From: Larkinella insperata
Lineage (GTDB): Bacteria > Bacteroidota > Bacteroidia > Cytophagales > Spirosomataceae
Direction: 5' to 3'
Length of the DNA: 64,000 nucleotides
NCBI RefSeq assembly: GCF_026248825.1
Contig: NZ_CP110973.1
Location: forward strand, 2,189,001-2,253,000
Both the position numbers and the translations under genes were made by a program. Under the pieces are notes generated by a model, which worked only from the letters and a program-made list of their open reading frames with translations, ran no database searches and was not told the origin of the DNA. Within the stretch, counting starts at the first letter, position 1. Each line of letters opens with the position of its first letter. Positions 1 to 7,582 of the stretch are shown piece by piece.

Positions 1-446
1 CGAACGTGATTCCCAACGAAGTAACCATCGAAGGAACGTTCCGCTGCATGGACGAAGAGTGGCGGGAAGACGGGTTGCGCCGGATGAAGAAAATGGCTGA
101 AGGCATGGCCGAAGCGATGGGAGCTCGCTGCGAATTTACGGTAGTGCGCGGTTATCCGTTCCTCAAAAACCACCCCGAACTGACCCGGCGGATGCGCTCG
201 GCGGCAACCGATTACATGGGAACTGACAACGTAATCAACTTGGACCTGTGGATGGCGGGCGAAGACTTTGCCTTTTATTCCCAGGTCGTCGACTCGTGTT
301 TTTACCGGCTCGGAACGCGCAACGAAGAACGCGGTATCATTTCGGGGGTTCATACGCCCACGTTCGATATTGATGAGTCGGCGCTGGAAATTGGTGCGGG
401 CCTGATGAGCTGGCTGGCGGTAGAGGAGTTAAAAATGAAGCGTTAA
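1..446 (+). CDS. M20 family amidohydrolase/peptidase, C-terminal part
   Basis: Only the C-terminal part is present; the reading frame is already open at the window edge (first full codon at 3, reading N-V-I-P-N-E-V), so the start lies upstream. That opening matches the end of the dimerisation (lid) domain of M20 aminoacylase-type amidohydrolases. The rest is the second half of the catalytic domain, including GEDFAFY, which carries a family metal-ligand region, and the closing GVHTPTFDIDE segment. Such enzymes hydrolyse N-acyl amino acids or small peptides with a two-metal centre; the substrate cannot be told from this piece. It ends 12 bases before the next gene, so the two may be co-transcribed. 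The family call is firm; the specific activity is unknown. Confidence 0.88.
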   Translation, partial: NVIPNEVTIEGTFRCMDEEWREDGLRRMKKMAEGMAEAMGARCEFTVVRGYPFLKNHPELTRRMRSAATDYMGTDNVINLDLWMAGEDFAFYSQVVDSCFYRLGTRNEERGIISGVHTPTFDIDESALEIGAGLMSWLAVEELKMKR

Positions 447-458
447 GCGTTCGGAGCA

Positions 459-968
459 ATGAATTGTAAGGGGCTGCTGATTCTTGGGTGTGTGGTTGGT
501 TTAACGGCTTGTTCGACCTCCACGGTTTACATTGTCCGGCACGCGGAGAAGGTCAGCGAAGCCGACACCAGCAGCCTGACCACCGAAGGTTTCGAACGGG
601 CGCAGCAGCTGGCCGATCGACTCGCTGATGAGCGTATTAGCCTGATTCTGACCACGCCGTACCGTCGGACGCAGCAAACCGCCACGCCGTTGGCGCACGA
701 GCTTAATGTGCCCATCGAATCGTACCCCGCCCAGCCAGTTCGCGCGGTTATCGAGCGGCTGGCGAAAGCCAAAGGAAAGAATAGTCTGGTTGTCGGGCAC
801 AGCAACACCATTCTGGACATTGCAAAAGGGCTGGGCGTTGCGCCGACCAAAAGTCAGATCGAGTCCGACGATCACGATAACCTGTTTGTGGTGACGGTTC
901 GGAAGGGGCTGTTAGGAACGTCGGTTCGGCTGGATGAGCAAACGTACGGCAAGCCAACGGCGCCCTGA
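459..968 (+). CDS. Histidine phosphatase family lipoprotein (SixA/PGM-like)
   Basis: A 169-aa protein with an SPII lipobox (LTAC, Cys18), so it is probably a lipoprotein facing the periplasm. The mature part begins almost directly with the histidine-phosphatase signature VRHAE (His28 is the expected phospho-acceptor) and carries the second catalytic His in VGHSN. At about 150 residues after the signal it is a minimal SixA-type domain with no cap insertion. Family members dephosphorylate phosphohistidine or small phosphorylated metabolites; the substrate here is unknown. It follows the M20 gene by 12 bases. The lipoprotein anchor is the unusual point, since many single-domain members are cytoplasmic. 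Confidence 0.85.
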   Translation: MNCKGLLILGCVVGLTACSTSTVYIVRHAEKVSEADTSSLTTEGFERAQQLADRLADERISLILTTPYRRTQQTATPLAHELNVPIESYPAQPVRAVIERLAKAKGKNSLVVGHSNTILDIAKGLGVAPTKSQIESDDHDNLFVVTVRKGLLGTSVRLDEQTYGKPTAP

Positions 969-1063
969 CAGGCGGGTGTTGGGGCGAAATGATAGAAAAA
1001 AGGCAATTTTTGGGCTGGTTCGTCAGTTAAGAAAGTAGTGTTAACCCAAATTCGATCCGTTTA

Positions 1064-1525
1064 ATGAGTTTTCGAGTTGTTCGATTGTTCTTTGTTTTTT
1101 GCGTTTTGTGGATCACTCAGCTGGGTGTAGCGAATGCCCAGCAACCGACCCCGACGGGTTCTTTGTTTCCCAATCGATTTACGGGCCGGCAGATTGTGGT
1201 CGAAGTAGGAAGTGAGCCGGACCGGCTGGAATACCGTCTGTTGGACAACGGGTTGCTTTTTTACCGGAAAGGCTCCGAAGGGTCTTTCACGCAGCTGGGC
1301 CAGCAGCGAAAAGATTCGACGATGCGCACATTCGCCCGGTTGGAGCAGGATTGCAAAATCAAAACCACCAAGCTGGAGAAGCCCGAAAAACCGGACGTGA
1401 CGGTTAGCTGGAAACGCGCCAAAACCGTGTTTGCGGTAGGTTGGGAAAAAGGGAAAGCCCCCGAAATCTACAAACAGTTCTACGAAAGATTTATCGAGTT
1501 GTTTCCCCGAATCCGGCGGAAATAA
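1064..1525 (+). CDS. Small secreted protein of unknown function
   Basis: A 153-aa protein with a clear N-terminal signal peptide (hydrophobic residues 5-22, cleavage likely after ANA at about 25). The mature part is basic and rich in Lys, Arg and Glu, with alternating hydrophobic residues that suggest beta structure (a VVEVG...LEYRLLDNGLLFYRKG segment in the first half). It ends in a cluster of basic residues. I do not recognise the family. It is followed within a few bases by a strong bidirectional terminator and stands apart from the upstream phosphatase by 95 bases, so it is probably its own transcription unit. Confidence 0.7.
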   Translation: MSFRVVRLFFVFCVLWITQLGVANAQQPTPTGSLFPNRFTGRQIVVEVGSEPDRLEYRLLDNGLLFYRKGSEGSFTQLGQQRKDSTMRTFARLEQDCKIKTTKLEKPEKPDVTVSWKRAKTVFAVGWEKGKAPEIYKQFYERFIELFPRIRRK

Positions 1526-1531
1526 AACAAA

Positions 1532-1566
1532 AAAGCCCCGGTTGCGCTGAGCACCGGGGCTTTTTG
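1532..1566. terminator. Bidirectional intrinsic terminator
   Basis: A perfect 9-bp GC-rich stem (1534-1542 with 1553-1561) with a 10-base loop, flanked by A-run and T-run on opposite sides. It sits between the convergent genes ending at 1525 (+) and 1568 (-) and can serve both. Confidence 0.85.
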
Positions 1567-1567
1567 C

Positions 1568-2482
1568 TTACTCCAGTTGAAATTTGATGGGCAGATTATA
1601 GCGGACACGGACCGCTTTCCCGTCATTCAGGGCGGGTTTCCAGCGGGGCATGGACTTTATCAGTCGCACGGTTTCTTCGTCGGTGCCAAAACCAACGCCT
1701 TTCATGACTTGAATATCCTGAAAACTCCCGTCGGTATTGATGACAAAAGAAACAAAAACCTTTCCGCTGACATACGCCCGTTTGGCGGCTTCCGGGTACT
1801 GAAGATTATCGTTAATAAACCGGGTGAGCCCCTGCATTCCGCCGGGAAATTCCGGGAGCTTTTCCACGACACTAAAAATGGGGCCTTTGCCATCGTCCGT
1901 TACCTGAGGGGCAAGGGCGTCGCCCGATTTGTCCGTTTCACCCTTTTTTCCTGAAAAAGAACTTTCCTGTCCCTCAGTTGCCAAAGCCAGCCGGGCGTTG
2001 ATCCTGGTGGAGCCAGCCACCGGAATTTCCACGCTTTTATGCCCTACAAAACTCACCAGTAAGGTTCCGTTGGCAGGAACCCGAAATCTATACTGGCCTT
2101 TGGCGTCGGTGGTAGTACCGGTTTGGGCACCCTTTAACAAAATCTCCGCACCCGGTATGGGTTTTCCGTCACTGGACAGTATTTCCCCGGAAATGGTGAT
2201 GGGCTCCTGGCTGGTTATTTCCTTCTTCGACTGATCCTCGCAGGCCGCTACAAAGACGAACAAACTGGCAATCAGCAGGGTTGCAAAACCGTATTTGAAG
2301 ACGGCCCAGCGGCTGGTTTCTGATTTCTGTAACATAAGAATTCGCTGTTTTAAGGTTGAAGGTTCAAAGAAAGGCGTTACAAACGCCGACGGTTTTGGCC
2401 CGAAAGTGTACGAAATGAGCCGGTTGTCGAGTCGGCGCTGGCAGAAACGAAGCCGGGCGGAAAAGGGTTTGGAAGGATTCAT
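1568..2482 (-). CDS. Carboxypeptidase-regulatory-like/TonB C-terminal protein with M56 remnant
   Basis: A 304-aa protein. Residues about 20-80 resemble the end of the M56 domain of the upstream neighbour (shared pattern: F-G-x-x-P ... FF-x-P-S-x-L-K-x-R-I-L-M-L ... SRWA-x-x-K-Y, then a hydrophobic segment), but the zinc-binding part is absent. The hydrophobic segment ends in VAAC (Cys81), a lipobox not present in the neighbour. Then follow a carboxypeptidase-regulatory-like beta domain (about 95-168), a polar linker and a TonB C-terminal domain (about 210-304, PEFPGGM to the C-terminus). An internal ATG at Met50 (2335) would give an ordinary lipoprotein signal. It starts 6 bases after the stop of the M56 gene, so translation is probably coupled. 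Role inferred: envelope protein related to the M56/TonB sensor. Confidence 0.82.
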   Translation of the reverse strand: MNPSKPFSARLRFCQRRLDNRLISYTFGPKPSAFVTPFFEPSTLKQRILMLQKSETSRWAVFKYGFATLLIASLFVFVAACEDQSKKEITSQEPITISGEILSSDGKPIPGAEILLKGAQTGTTTDAKGQYRFRVPANGTLLVSFVGHKSVEIPVAGSTRINARLALATEGQESSFSGKKGETDKSGDALAPQVTDDGKGPIFSVVEKLPEFPGGMQGLTRFINDNLQYPEAAKRAYVSGKVFVSFVINTDGSFQDIQVMKGVGFGTDEETVRLIKSMPRWKPALNDGKAVRVRYNLPIKFQLE

Positions 2483-2488
2483 GACGGC

Positions 2489-4468
2489 TTATTGTTTTGT
2501 GGTTACCTTGATGGTGTACGTCGATTGGGATTGGTCGGTCTCAACGCTTTCGATCTCGTCCGGATTCAATTTCCGAAATGCTTCCTGCGTGATGGTTTTG
2601 CCATCCAGGATGTAAACCGGCGGCTTGCCGTCGTATTGCACACGACCCGCCCGCTGAAGGGTTTCGCTCATGGCGTTCTGCTTGGTCGTAACCTGAATCA
2701 CCCCGTTTTTCCCCTCATCACCGTAGACGCTGGTGGCCGAAGTGCCTTTCAGGACATTGATTGACTGAATGTCATTGGGTTGCAGGTTGGCCGGCGCGCC
2801 CGACTTTACGGAAGCGGTCGGTATTTTTTTGCCATCCACCACAAACAGTGGTTGTCGGGCAGGATCATTGAGGGCCAGGTTTTCTCTGTCGAGACCGATC
2901 TCAAGCTTTCCGGTTCGCTTGTTGCTGGGCGCCGGTTCGTCTTTTTCCAGCACAAACTCAATGGGCAGGACGTACTGCGTTGAGACGGGTTTCCCATTTT
3001 GCAGGCCGGGATTCCAGCGGGGCATCTGACTCACTACCCGGACGGCTTCTTCGTCGCAGCCAGCACCGATTCCCTTCTTCACGCGTAGCCCATAAATATC
3101 ACCCGTGGTCCCAACCGTAAACTGGATAAAGACGCGTCCCTGTGTGCTGTTTTGACGGGCTTCCGCCGGATACCGAATCGTACGCATCAAATAGGCGCCT
3201 AATTCCTTCATACCCCCCGGAAACTCCGGATTCTGCTCGATGACCGTAAAATTTTCTCCCGTCGTATTCGCGGAAGTCGATGACGAAGAGGTAGAACTGG
3301 TTCCACCCGGCTTTTTGACGGTTTCGTACGCCGTTACCACCAGTGGGCGAAGCGAATCAATCCTGGCTTTCAGGGTAAAGTTCAGCGTCTTGTTACCCGC
3401 CACTGGTTTTTCGGTCGTTACAAAACCGACATGACTCGCTACAATTTTGGCGTCGGCGGAGACATTTTTCAATTCGTAATCACCCTGGGCGTTGGTTTGA
3501 GTACCGCTCGTTGTGTTGCGGACCACGAGGGTAGCGCCCGCCAGCGGTTGGCCATCGGTGTTGGTTACGCGGCCCGAAACCGTTATTTTCTCGTCGGAGG
3601 GCGTCAGGACCAGCTCGGTCAGTTGCTCGCGGGCGGTGGTCATCGCCAGCAGGCTCAGCAGCAAGGGCAACACCAGCATATACTTGCCCAGGGCCCAGCG
3701 GCTGGTCGTCCGGCGGTGCAGCATCAGAATCCGTTCTTTCAGCAGCGACGGTTTGAAAAAGCCGTTGGTCAGCGTGTTGGGCTGAACGCCAAAGGCATAG
3801 TCAACCAGAAAAGTGGCGTATTGGTGTTTGTCTTCCGCCTGCGAATCCGCCAGAAATTCGTGAACCTGCTGAACGGATTGCTTATAAAGGATCAAAACCG
3901 GATTCATCCAGAAAACCAGTTGAACCGCTTCCAGCAGCAATACGTCGAAACTGTGACCCTGCCGGATGTGAACCAGTTCGTGTGCTACGATCGGCGTGTT
4001 GACCGACTGCGCATCCCGGCGGCAGAGTACCAGATACCGGAAAAATGAAAACGTCGGCACGCGCTCGTCGGAGGGCAGCACGAGTGTGTAGTCGTTCAGC
4101 GCGTGGCGTTCCGAGCGCCGGATCAACCGCCCAATCCCCGTTAGCTGAATCAGCAGCCGCACCAGCAGAACCACCGAAACCAACCCGTAGAATCCGTAGC
4201 CGATGGTTTTCCAGTCGGGACCGGTGGGCTCAACCGGCGCGGTAACGGCGACGGGCAGCGTAAAGGCACCGATGGGGACCGGAATGGTTTCAACCGTTTC
4301 GGAAGGCAGTTCGATGAAGGGCAATACCAACGAAAGCAGCACCGACGCCAGCAAATACAGGCGGTTCAGGCGGAAGAACGTGTGCTTCCGCAGCCAGAGC
4401 CAGTAACAGGCATAGAACAACACCAGAAACAGGTTGGCTTTCAGGCAATAGTCGAGTACCGCGCTCAT
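2489..4468 (-). CDS. M56 family (BlaR1-like) metallopeptidase with TonB and receptor-plug-like domains
   Basis: A 659-aa membrane sensor-protease. N-terminal hydrophobic helices (about 8-25, 35-52, 90-110) lead into the M56 domain with the zinc motif HELVH (163-167) and the downstream EFLAD (204-208); a further membrane helix lies at about 262-276. The periplasmic part has a carboxypeptidase-regulatory-like domain (295-367), a Ser/Thr linker (about 388-403), a TonB C-terminal domain (413-508) and two pieces like the plug of SusC-type receptors (about 539-596, FVVDGKKI...VYGDEGKNGVI, and 615-659, YILDGKTI). In the BlaR1/MecR1 family the protease cleaves the partner repressor on signal sensing. 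Its start overlaps the BlaI gene stop by 4 bases. The signal is unknown; no beta-lactamase gene is adjacent. Confidence 0.93.
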   Translation of the reverse strand: MSAVLDYCLKANLFLVLFYACYWLWLRKHTFFRLNRLYLLASVLLSLVLPFIELPSETVETIPVPIGAFTLPVAVTAPVEPTGPDWKTIGYGFYGLVSVVLLVRLLIQLTGIGRLIRRSERHALNDYTLVLPSDERVPTFSFFRYLVLCRRDAQSVNTPIVAHELVHIRQGHSFDVLLLEAVQLVFWMNPVLILYKQSVQQVHEFLADSQAEDKHQYATFLVDYAFGVQPNTLTNGFFKPSLLKERILMLHRRTTSRWALGKYMLVLPLLLSLLAMTTAREQLTELVLTPSDEKITVSGRVTNTDGQPLAGATLVVRNTTSGTQTNAQGDYELKNVSADAKIVASHVGFVTTEKPVAGNKTLNFTLKARIDSLRPLVVTAYETVKKPGGTSSTSSSSTSANTTGENFTVIEQNPEFPGGMKELGAYLMRTIRYPAEARQNSTQGRVFIQFTVGTTGDIYGLRVKKGIGAGCDEEAVRVVSQMPRWNPGLQNGKPVSTQYVLPIEFVLEKDEPAPSNKRTGKLEIGLDRENLALNDPARQPLFVVDGKKIPTASVKSGAPANLQPNDIQSINVLKGTSATSVYGDEGKNGVIQVTTKQNAMSETLQRAGRVQYDGKPPVYILDGKTITQEAFRKLNPDEIESVETDQSQSTYTIKVTTKQ

Positions 4469-4836
4469 GATTCCTTTTTACGGTTTAGAAGTTCAATAAT
4501 TTCGTCGGTTTCTTTCAAGCTCAGCTTGCGATCCTTCACGAAAAACGACACCAGCTTTTTCAGCGAATTGTCGAAATACCCGGACATAAGCTGCTCCATT
4601 TCGAAGCGTTTGTATTCTTCCTCCGTAATCAGCGGGTAGTATTCGTGCGTCTTACCGTAAGCACGGTAGCCTACCAGTCCTTTTTTTTCGAGGATGCGGA
4701 TAATCGTTGAAACCGTATTGTAGGCGGGTTTGGGCTCCGGCAGCTCGGCCAGAACGTCCTTGACGAAGCCCTTTTCCAGTTTCCACAACACCTTCATGAT
4801 TTCCTCTTCGGCATTGGTTAATTCACGGACTTGCAT
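4465..4836 (-). CDS. BlaI/MecI/CopY family transcriptional repressor
   Basis: A 123-aa protein of the usual BlaI length. The N-terminal winged helix (about 5-75, opening LTNAEEEIMKVLW, with recognition-helix segment YNTVSTIIRILEKKG) is followed by a helical dimerisation tail. Members repress by binding as dimers to dyads in their own promoter and are inactivated by proteolysis through the M56 partner, here encoded directly downstream with a 4-base overlap. The upstream region contains three overlapping inverted repeats next to a -7 promoter element, which fits autoregulation of the whole three-gene operon. Confidence 0.95.
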   Translation of the reverse strand: MQVRELTNAEEEIMKVLWKLEKGFVKDVLAELPEPKPAYNTVSTIIRILEKKGLVGYRAYGKTHEYYPLITEEEYKRFEMEQLMSGYFDNSLKKLVSFFVKDRKLSLKETDEIIELLNRKKES

Positions 4837-4866
4837 AATGGAATGGCGCTAATGGGTTAATTGAAT

Positions 4867-4911
4867 CAAATATATGACTAATGAATTAGTTTTAAAACTA
4901 AGGTATTAGTT
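4867..4911 (-). promoter_or_regulatory. BlaI operon promoter and operator cluster
   Basis: On the minus strand a perfect TAnnTTTG -7 element (TATATTTG, 4874-4867) lies 30 bases before the BlaI start codon. Directly upstream are three dyads: ACTAAT-2-ATTAGT (4877-4890), a perfect 14-bp palindrome (4887-4900) and AACTAA-4-TTAGTT (4896-4911). They share ACTAA/TTAGT half sites and cover the spacer and -33 zone, where a BlaI dimer would block RNA polymerase. Sites are seen directly; BlaI binding is inference. Confidence 0.7.
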
Positions 4912-5146
4912 TTTTGTTTAAAAAAACGTTTTTGTTGGCTTTTAGTAGGATATAGGAGAAGTTTACTGACAACGCCCTAATCGGAGAGCTTACTTAATTT
5001 GCGAAGGCGGTAAAGACGAACCGACAACCATGCTGAGCCGGATCAGCAATCAGCGCTGGTTTTGGAAAAGGATTGCGGAGTGAGGGCACCTTTTTTCGGC
5101 TCCCGCTTGTTCTAAACCACAAAAGGCTTTAATAATCCCGATCGAT

Positions 5147-6157
5147 ATGAAGTTAAGTGTTTTAGATCAGTCGCCGATCCGGAAAGGCAGCACCGCGCGC
5201 GAAGCGTTGCAGGAAACCGTGGCGCTGGCCAAACTGACCGAAGAATTAGGATATACCCGGTTCTGGGTGTCCGAACACCATAATGTTACCTCTTTAGCCG
5301 GTACGACGCCGGAGATTTTAATTGCGCACCTGGCCGGGCAAACCGAGTCCATTCGCGTCGGATCGGGTGGGGTGATGTTGCCGCATTACAGCGCCCTGAA
5401 AGTGGCCGAAAACTTCCGGATGCTGGAAACGCTCTTTCCCGGCCGCATCGACCTCGGCATGGGCCGGGCTCCGGGCGGTGACCGCGTAACGGCCAGCCTG
5501 CTCAACCCGACCAATACATTCAGTGATCAGGATTTGGTTCAGCAACTGTTTGATTTGCAAAACTACCTCAACGACCGCTACGCACCGGGCAGCGTTCAGG
5601 CCAAGGTGCGGGCCATGCCCATACCGCCGTCCGTCCCGGAGCAGTGGATGTTGAGTTCGTCGGGGCAGAGCGGTGCGCTGGCGGCTCATTTTGGTATGGG
5701 CTTCTCGTTCGCGCATTTTATCAATCCCCACGGCGGCCCCGAAGCCGTACGGCATTACCGGGCGCGCTTCCAGCCGTCCGAAAACCTGGAGCAGCCGCAG
5801 GTCAACGTCGCGATTTTTGTTTTTTGCTCCAACGATCCCGAAACCGTTCAGCGGCAGCAAGCCATGATCGATTACCGGTTTTTGCAGTACGAAACCCGCG
5901 GCCGGGTGGACCCGTTCGATTACAACGACATCAAAACCGTGGATTATTCGCCCGCCGAAGAAGCCCGGATTCAGCACAACCGGCAGCGGATGATTATGGG
6001 GAATGCGGAGGAGGTAAAAAGGCAATTGCTGGCCTATGCCGACCAGTACGAGGTGGACGAGCTGATGCTGGTCAACGTGGGTACGGAGCTGGAAGAACGG
6101 CTGGAGTCCTACCGGTTGCTGGCCGACGTATTTGAACTGAAAAGTGCCGTAGTCTGA
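5147..6157 (+). CDS. LLM class flavin-dependent oxidoreductase (luciferase-like)
   Basis: A 336-aa protein of the bacterial-luciferase-like fold, close to the single-chain MsnO8/YhbW type. Typical segments are LSVLDQSPI at the start, TRFWVSEHHN (about 37-46), the GSGGVMLPHYSALKVAE strand-helix and the FPGRIDLGMGRAPGGD loop (about 96-111). Such enzymes use reduced FMN or F420 to oxidise small substrates in the cytoplasm; the substrate is unknown. The gene is monocistronic: it follows about 310 bases of intergenic DNA shared with the BlaI operon and ends just before a large palindrome. There is no flavin reductase next to it. Confidence 0.9.
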   Translation: MKLSVLDQSPIRKGSTAREALQETVALAKLTEELGYTRFWVSEHHNVTSLAGTTPEILIAHLAGQTESIRVGSGGVMLPHYSALKVAENFRMLETLFPGRIDLGMGRAPGGDRVTASLLNPTNTFSDQDLVQQLFDLQNYLNDRYAPGSVQAKVRAMPIPPSVPEQWMLSSSGQSGALAAHFGMGFSFAHFINPHGGPEAVRHYRARFQPSENLEQPQVNVAIFVFCSNDPETVQRQQAMIDYRFLQYETRGRVDPFDYNDIKTVDYSPAEEARIQHNRQRMIMGNAEEVKRQLLAYADQYEVDELMLVNVGTELEERLESYRLLADVFELKSAVV

Positions 6158-6165
6158 TCGATGTT

Positions 6166-6199
6166 TACCCACGGACCGGTGTACACCGGTCCGTGGGTA
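6166..6199. terminator. 34-bp perfect palindrome between convergent genes
   Basis: A gap-free perfect 34-bp palindrome 8 bases after the stop at 6157 and 7 bases before the end of the leftward gene at 6206. It can form a 14-15-bp hairpin in either transcript. A T-rich stretch follows on the plus strand (to about 6215), though not an uninterrupted run. A bidirectional terminator is the simplest reading. Confidence 0.6.
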
Positions 6200-6205
6200 G
6201 AATCT

Positions 6206-7480
6206 TTATTTCTTGTTGTAGGCAATTCGGAAAATTGTTCCGCCCAGATCGTCTGAAACGTACAGCGAACCGTCGGCTCCCTGCGCCAGTCCGCAGGGAC
6301 GGTGTTGTACGGGGCCGGTCGGTTTGGCCAGATCGATACCGGCAAAATTGTCGGCAAAAATTTCGTAAGGTCCCGACGGTTTTCCGTTTTTGAACGGTAC
6401 AAACGCCACAAAATACCCTTTTTTCAACTCCGCCGACTGGCTGTGGAAAGCCACGAAAGCGCCGTTGCGGTATTTTTCGGGAAACATGGTTCCCGTGTAA
6501 AACAGCAGACCGTTCGGCCCCAGGTGCGCAGGAAAAGCCGCTACGGGATTCAGGGTTTTTTCACCCCCTGTTTTCTTGCCGTCGCCCCCGTATTCCGGAG
6601 CCAGAATTTTCTTTTTCTGAATGTGGTCGTAATAAACGTACGGCCAGCCCGCGTCGGCCCCTTTTTTCAATTCGTACATGGTTTCGGCCGGGAGTTCATT
6701 GCTTTGCTGGGCCGTGTAATACTGCGGGTAAAAGTCGTGAAACTTACCCCGGCCGTGCTGCACGACGAACAGCGAATTGGTTTTGGTGTTCCAGTCGAGC
6801 CCGACAACGTTTTTCAAACCGGTAGCAAACCGGACGCCGTCATTGTACGATTGGTTGAGCCGGTTGGTGTGAAATTGCCAGATACCGGCGGCCGAGTCCA
6901 GTAGCGGGCACGGCATGAGTCCTTTGCCGGTTCCGGCTTCCCGGCAGGCATCGTTGTCCGATGCGATGTTGACGTAAATCATCGACTGATCATCGACGGC
7001 AATCGACTTGGATTGATCCCGTTCTTTCACCCGCAGCCCGGTCACAATTTTCTCCGGCTGCTCCGGTTGCATCACCTCGCCTTTGTCGTTTAACTCATAC
7101 CGATACACGTCGCTGTTGGAGGAAGCATACAGGTAATTGTTCTTGATGAAAATGCCCGTACCGGGGTAATCGCCAAAGCTCGTCTGCTCGTCAATTTTCC
7201 CGTCTTTGTTCGTGTCCCGGAGCCGGTAAATGCCTTTTCCGTCTTTTAACTTAGCCAGTTTGACGTAGATATCGCCATTTTTGCTGACGGCCATGTGCCG
7301 GGTTGCGCCCAGATCCGTTGCCAGAACGGTAGCCGAAAATCCGGCGGGAAGCTTGATGGTCGCGGGATCGACGGTGTTGGTTTTTTGGGTAGAAACGGGG
7401 GTGTCGCTTTTCGCCCAGGCGGTATGGATGCCCGCCAGCGCACTCATCAGACAGATCGTCTGGAAAAATCTTCTTTTCAT
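6206..7480 (-). CDS. Sorbosone dehydrogenase-type PQQ sugar dehydrogenase-like beta-propeller
   Basis: A 424-aa secreted protein: signal peptide at 1-23 (cleavage near AWA), then a six-bladed propeller like soluble glucose/sorbosone dehydrogenases. Marks are LPAGFSATVLAT at the start, the DTNKDGKIDE acidic loop, QHGRGKFHDFYP, the AGWPYVYYD blade and the closing RPCGLAQGADGSLYVSDD. Family members oxidise aldoses or sorbosone in the periplasm with PQQ. No PQQ-synthesis gene lies in the window, so cofactor supply is unknown and the oxidation activity is inferred from fold. It is transcribed towards the luciferase-like gene and divergently from the serine hydrolase. Confidence 0.85.
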   Translation of the reverse strand: MKRRFFQTICLMSALAGIHTAWAKSDTPVSTQKTNTVDPATIKLPAGFSATVLATDLGATRHMAVSKNGDIYVKLAKLKDGKGIYRLRDTNKDGKIDEQTSFGDYPGTGIFIKNNYLYASSNSDVYRYELNDKGEVMQPEQPEKIVTGLRVKERDQSKSIAVDDQSMIYVNIASDNDACREAGTGKGLMPCPLLDSAAGIWQFHTNRLNQSYNDGVRFATGLKNVVGLDWNTKTNSLFVVQHGRGKFHDFYPQYYTAQQSNELPAETMYELKKGADAGWPYVYYDHIQKKKILAPEYGGDGKKTGGEKTLNPVAAFPAHLGPNGLLFYTGTMFPEKYRNGAFVAFHSQSAELKKGYFVAFVPFKNGKPSGPYEIFADNFAGIDLAKPTGPVQHRPCGLAQGADGSLYVSDDLGGTIFRIAYNKK

Positions 7481-7582
7481 GGAAGGGCTTAGTGAGTAAA
7501 TAGGGAACCAGAAACCTAAAGATTGCTATTTTCTCCGTATTTTGGCACTATCACCCGATAAAATCATACTATTCCTAAAAAG

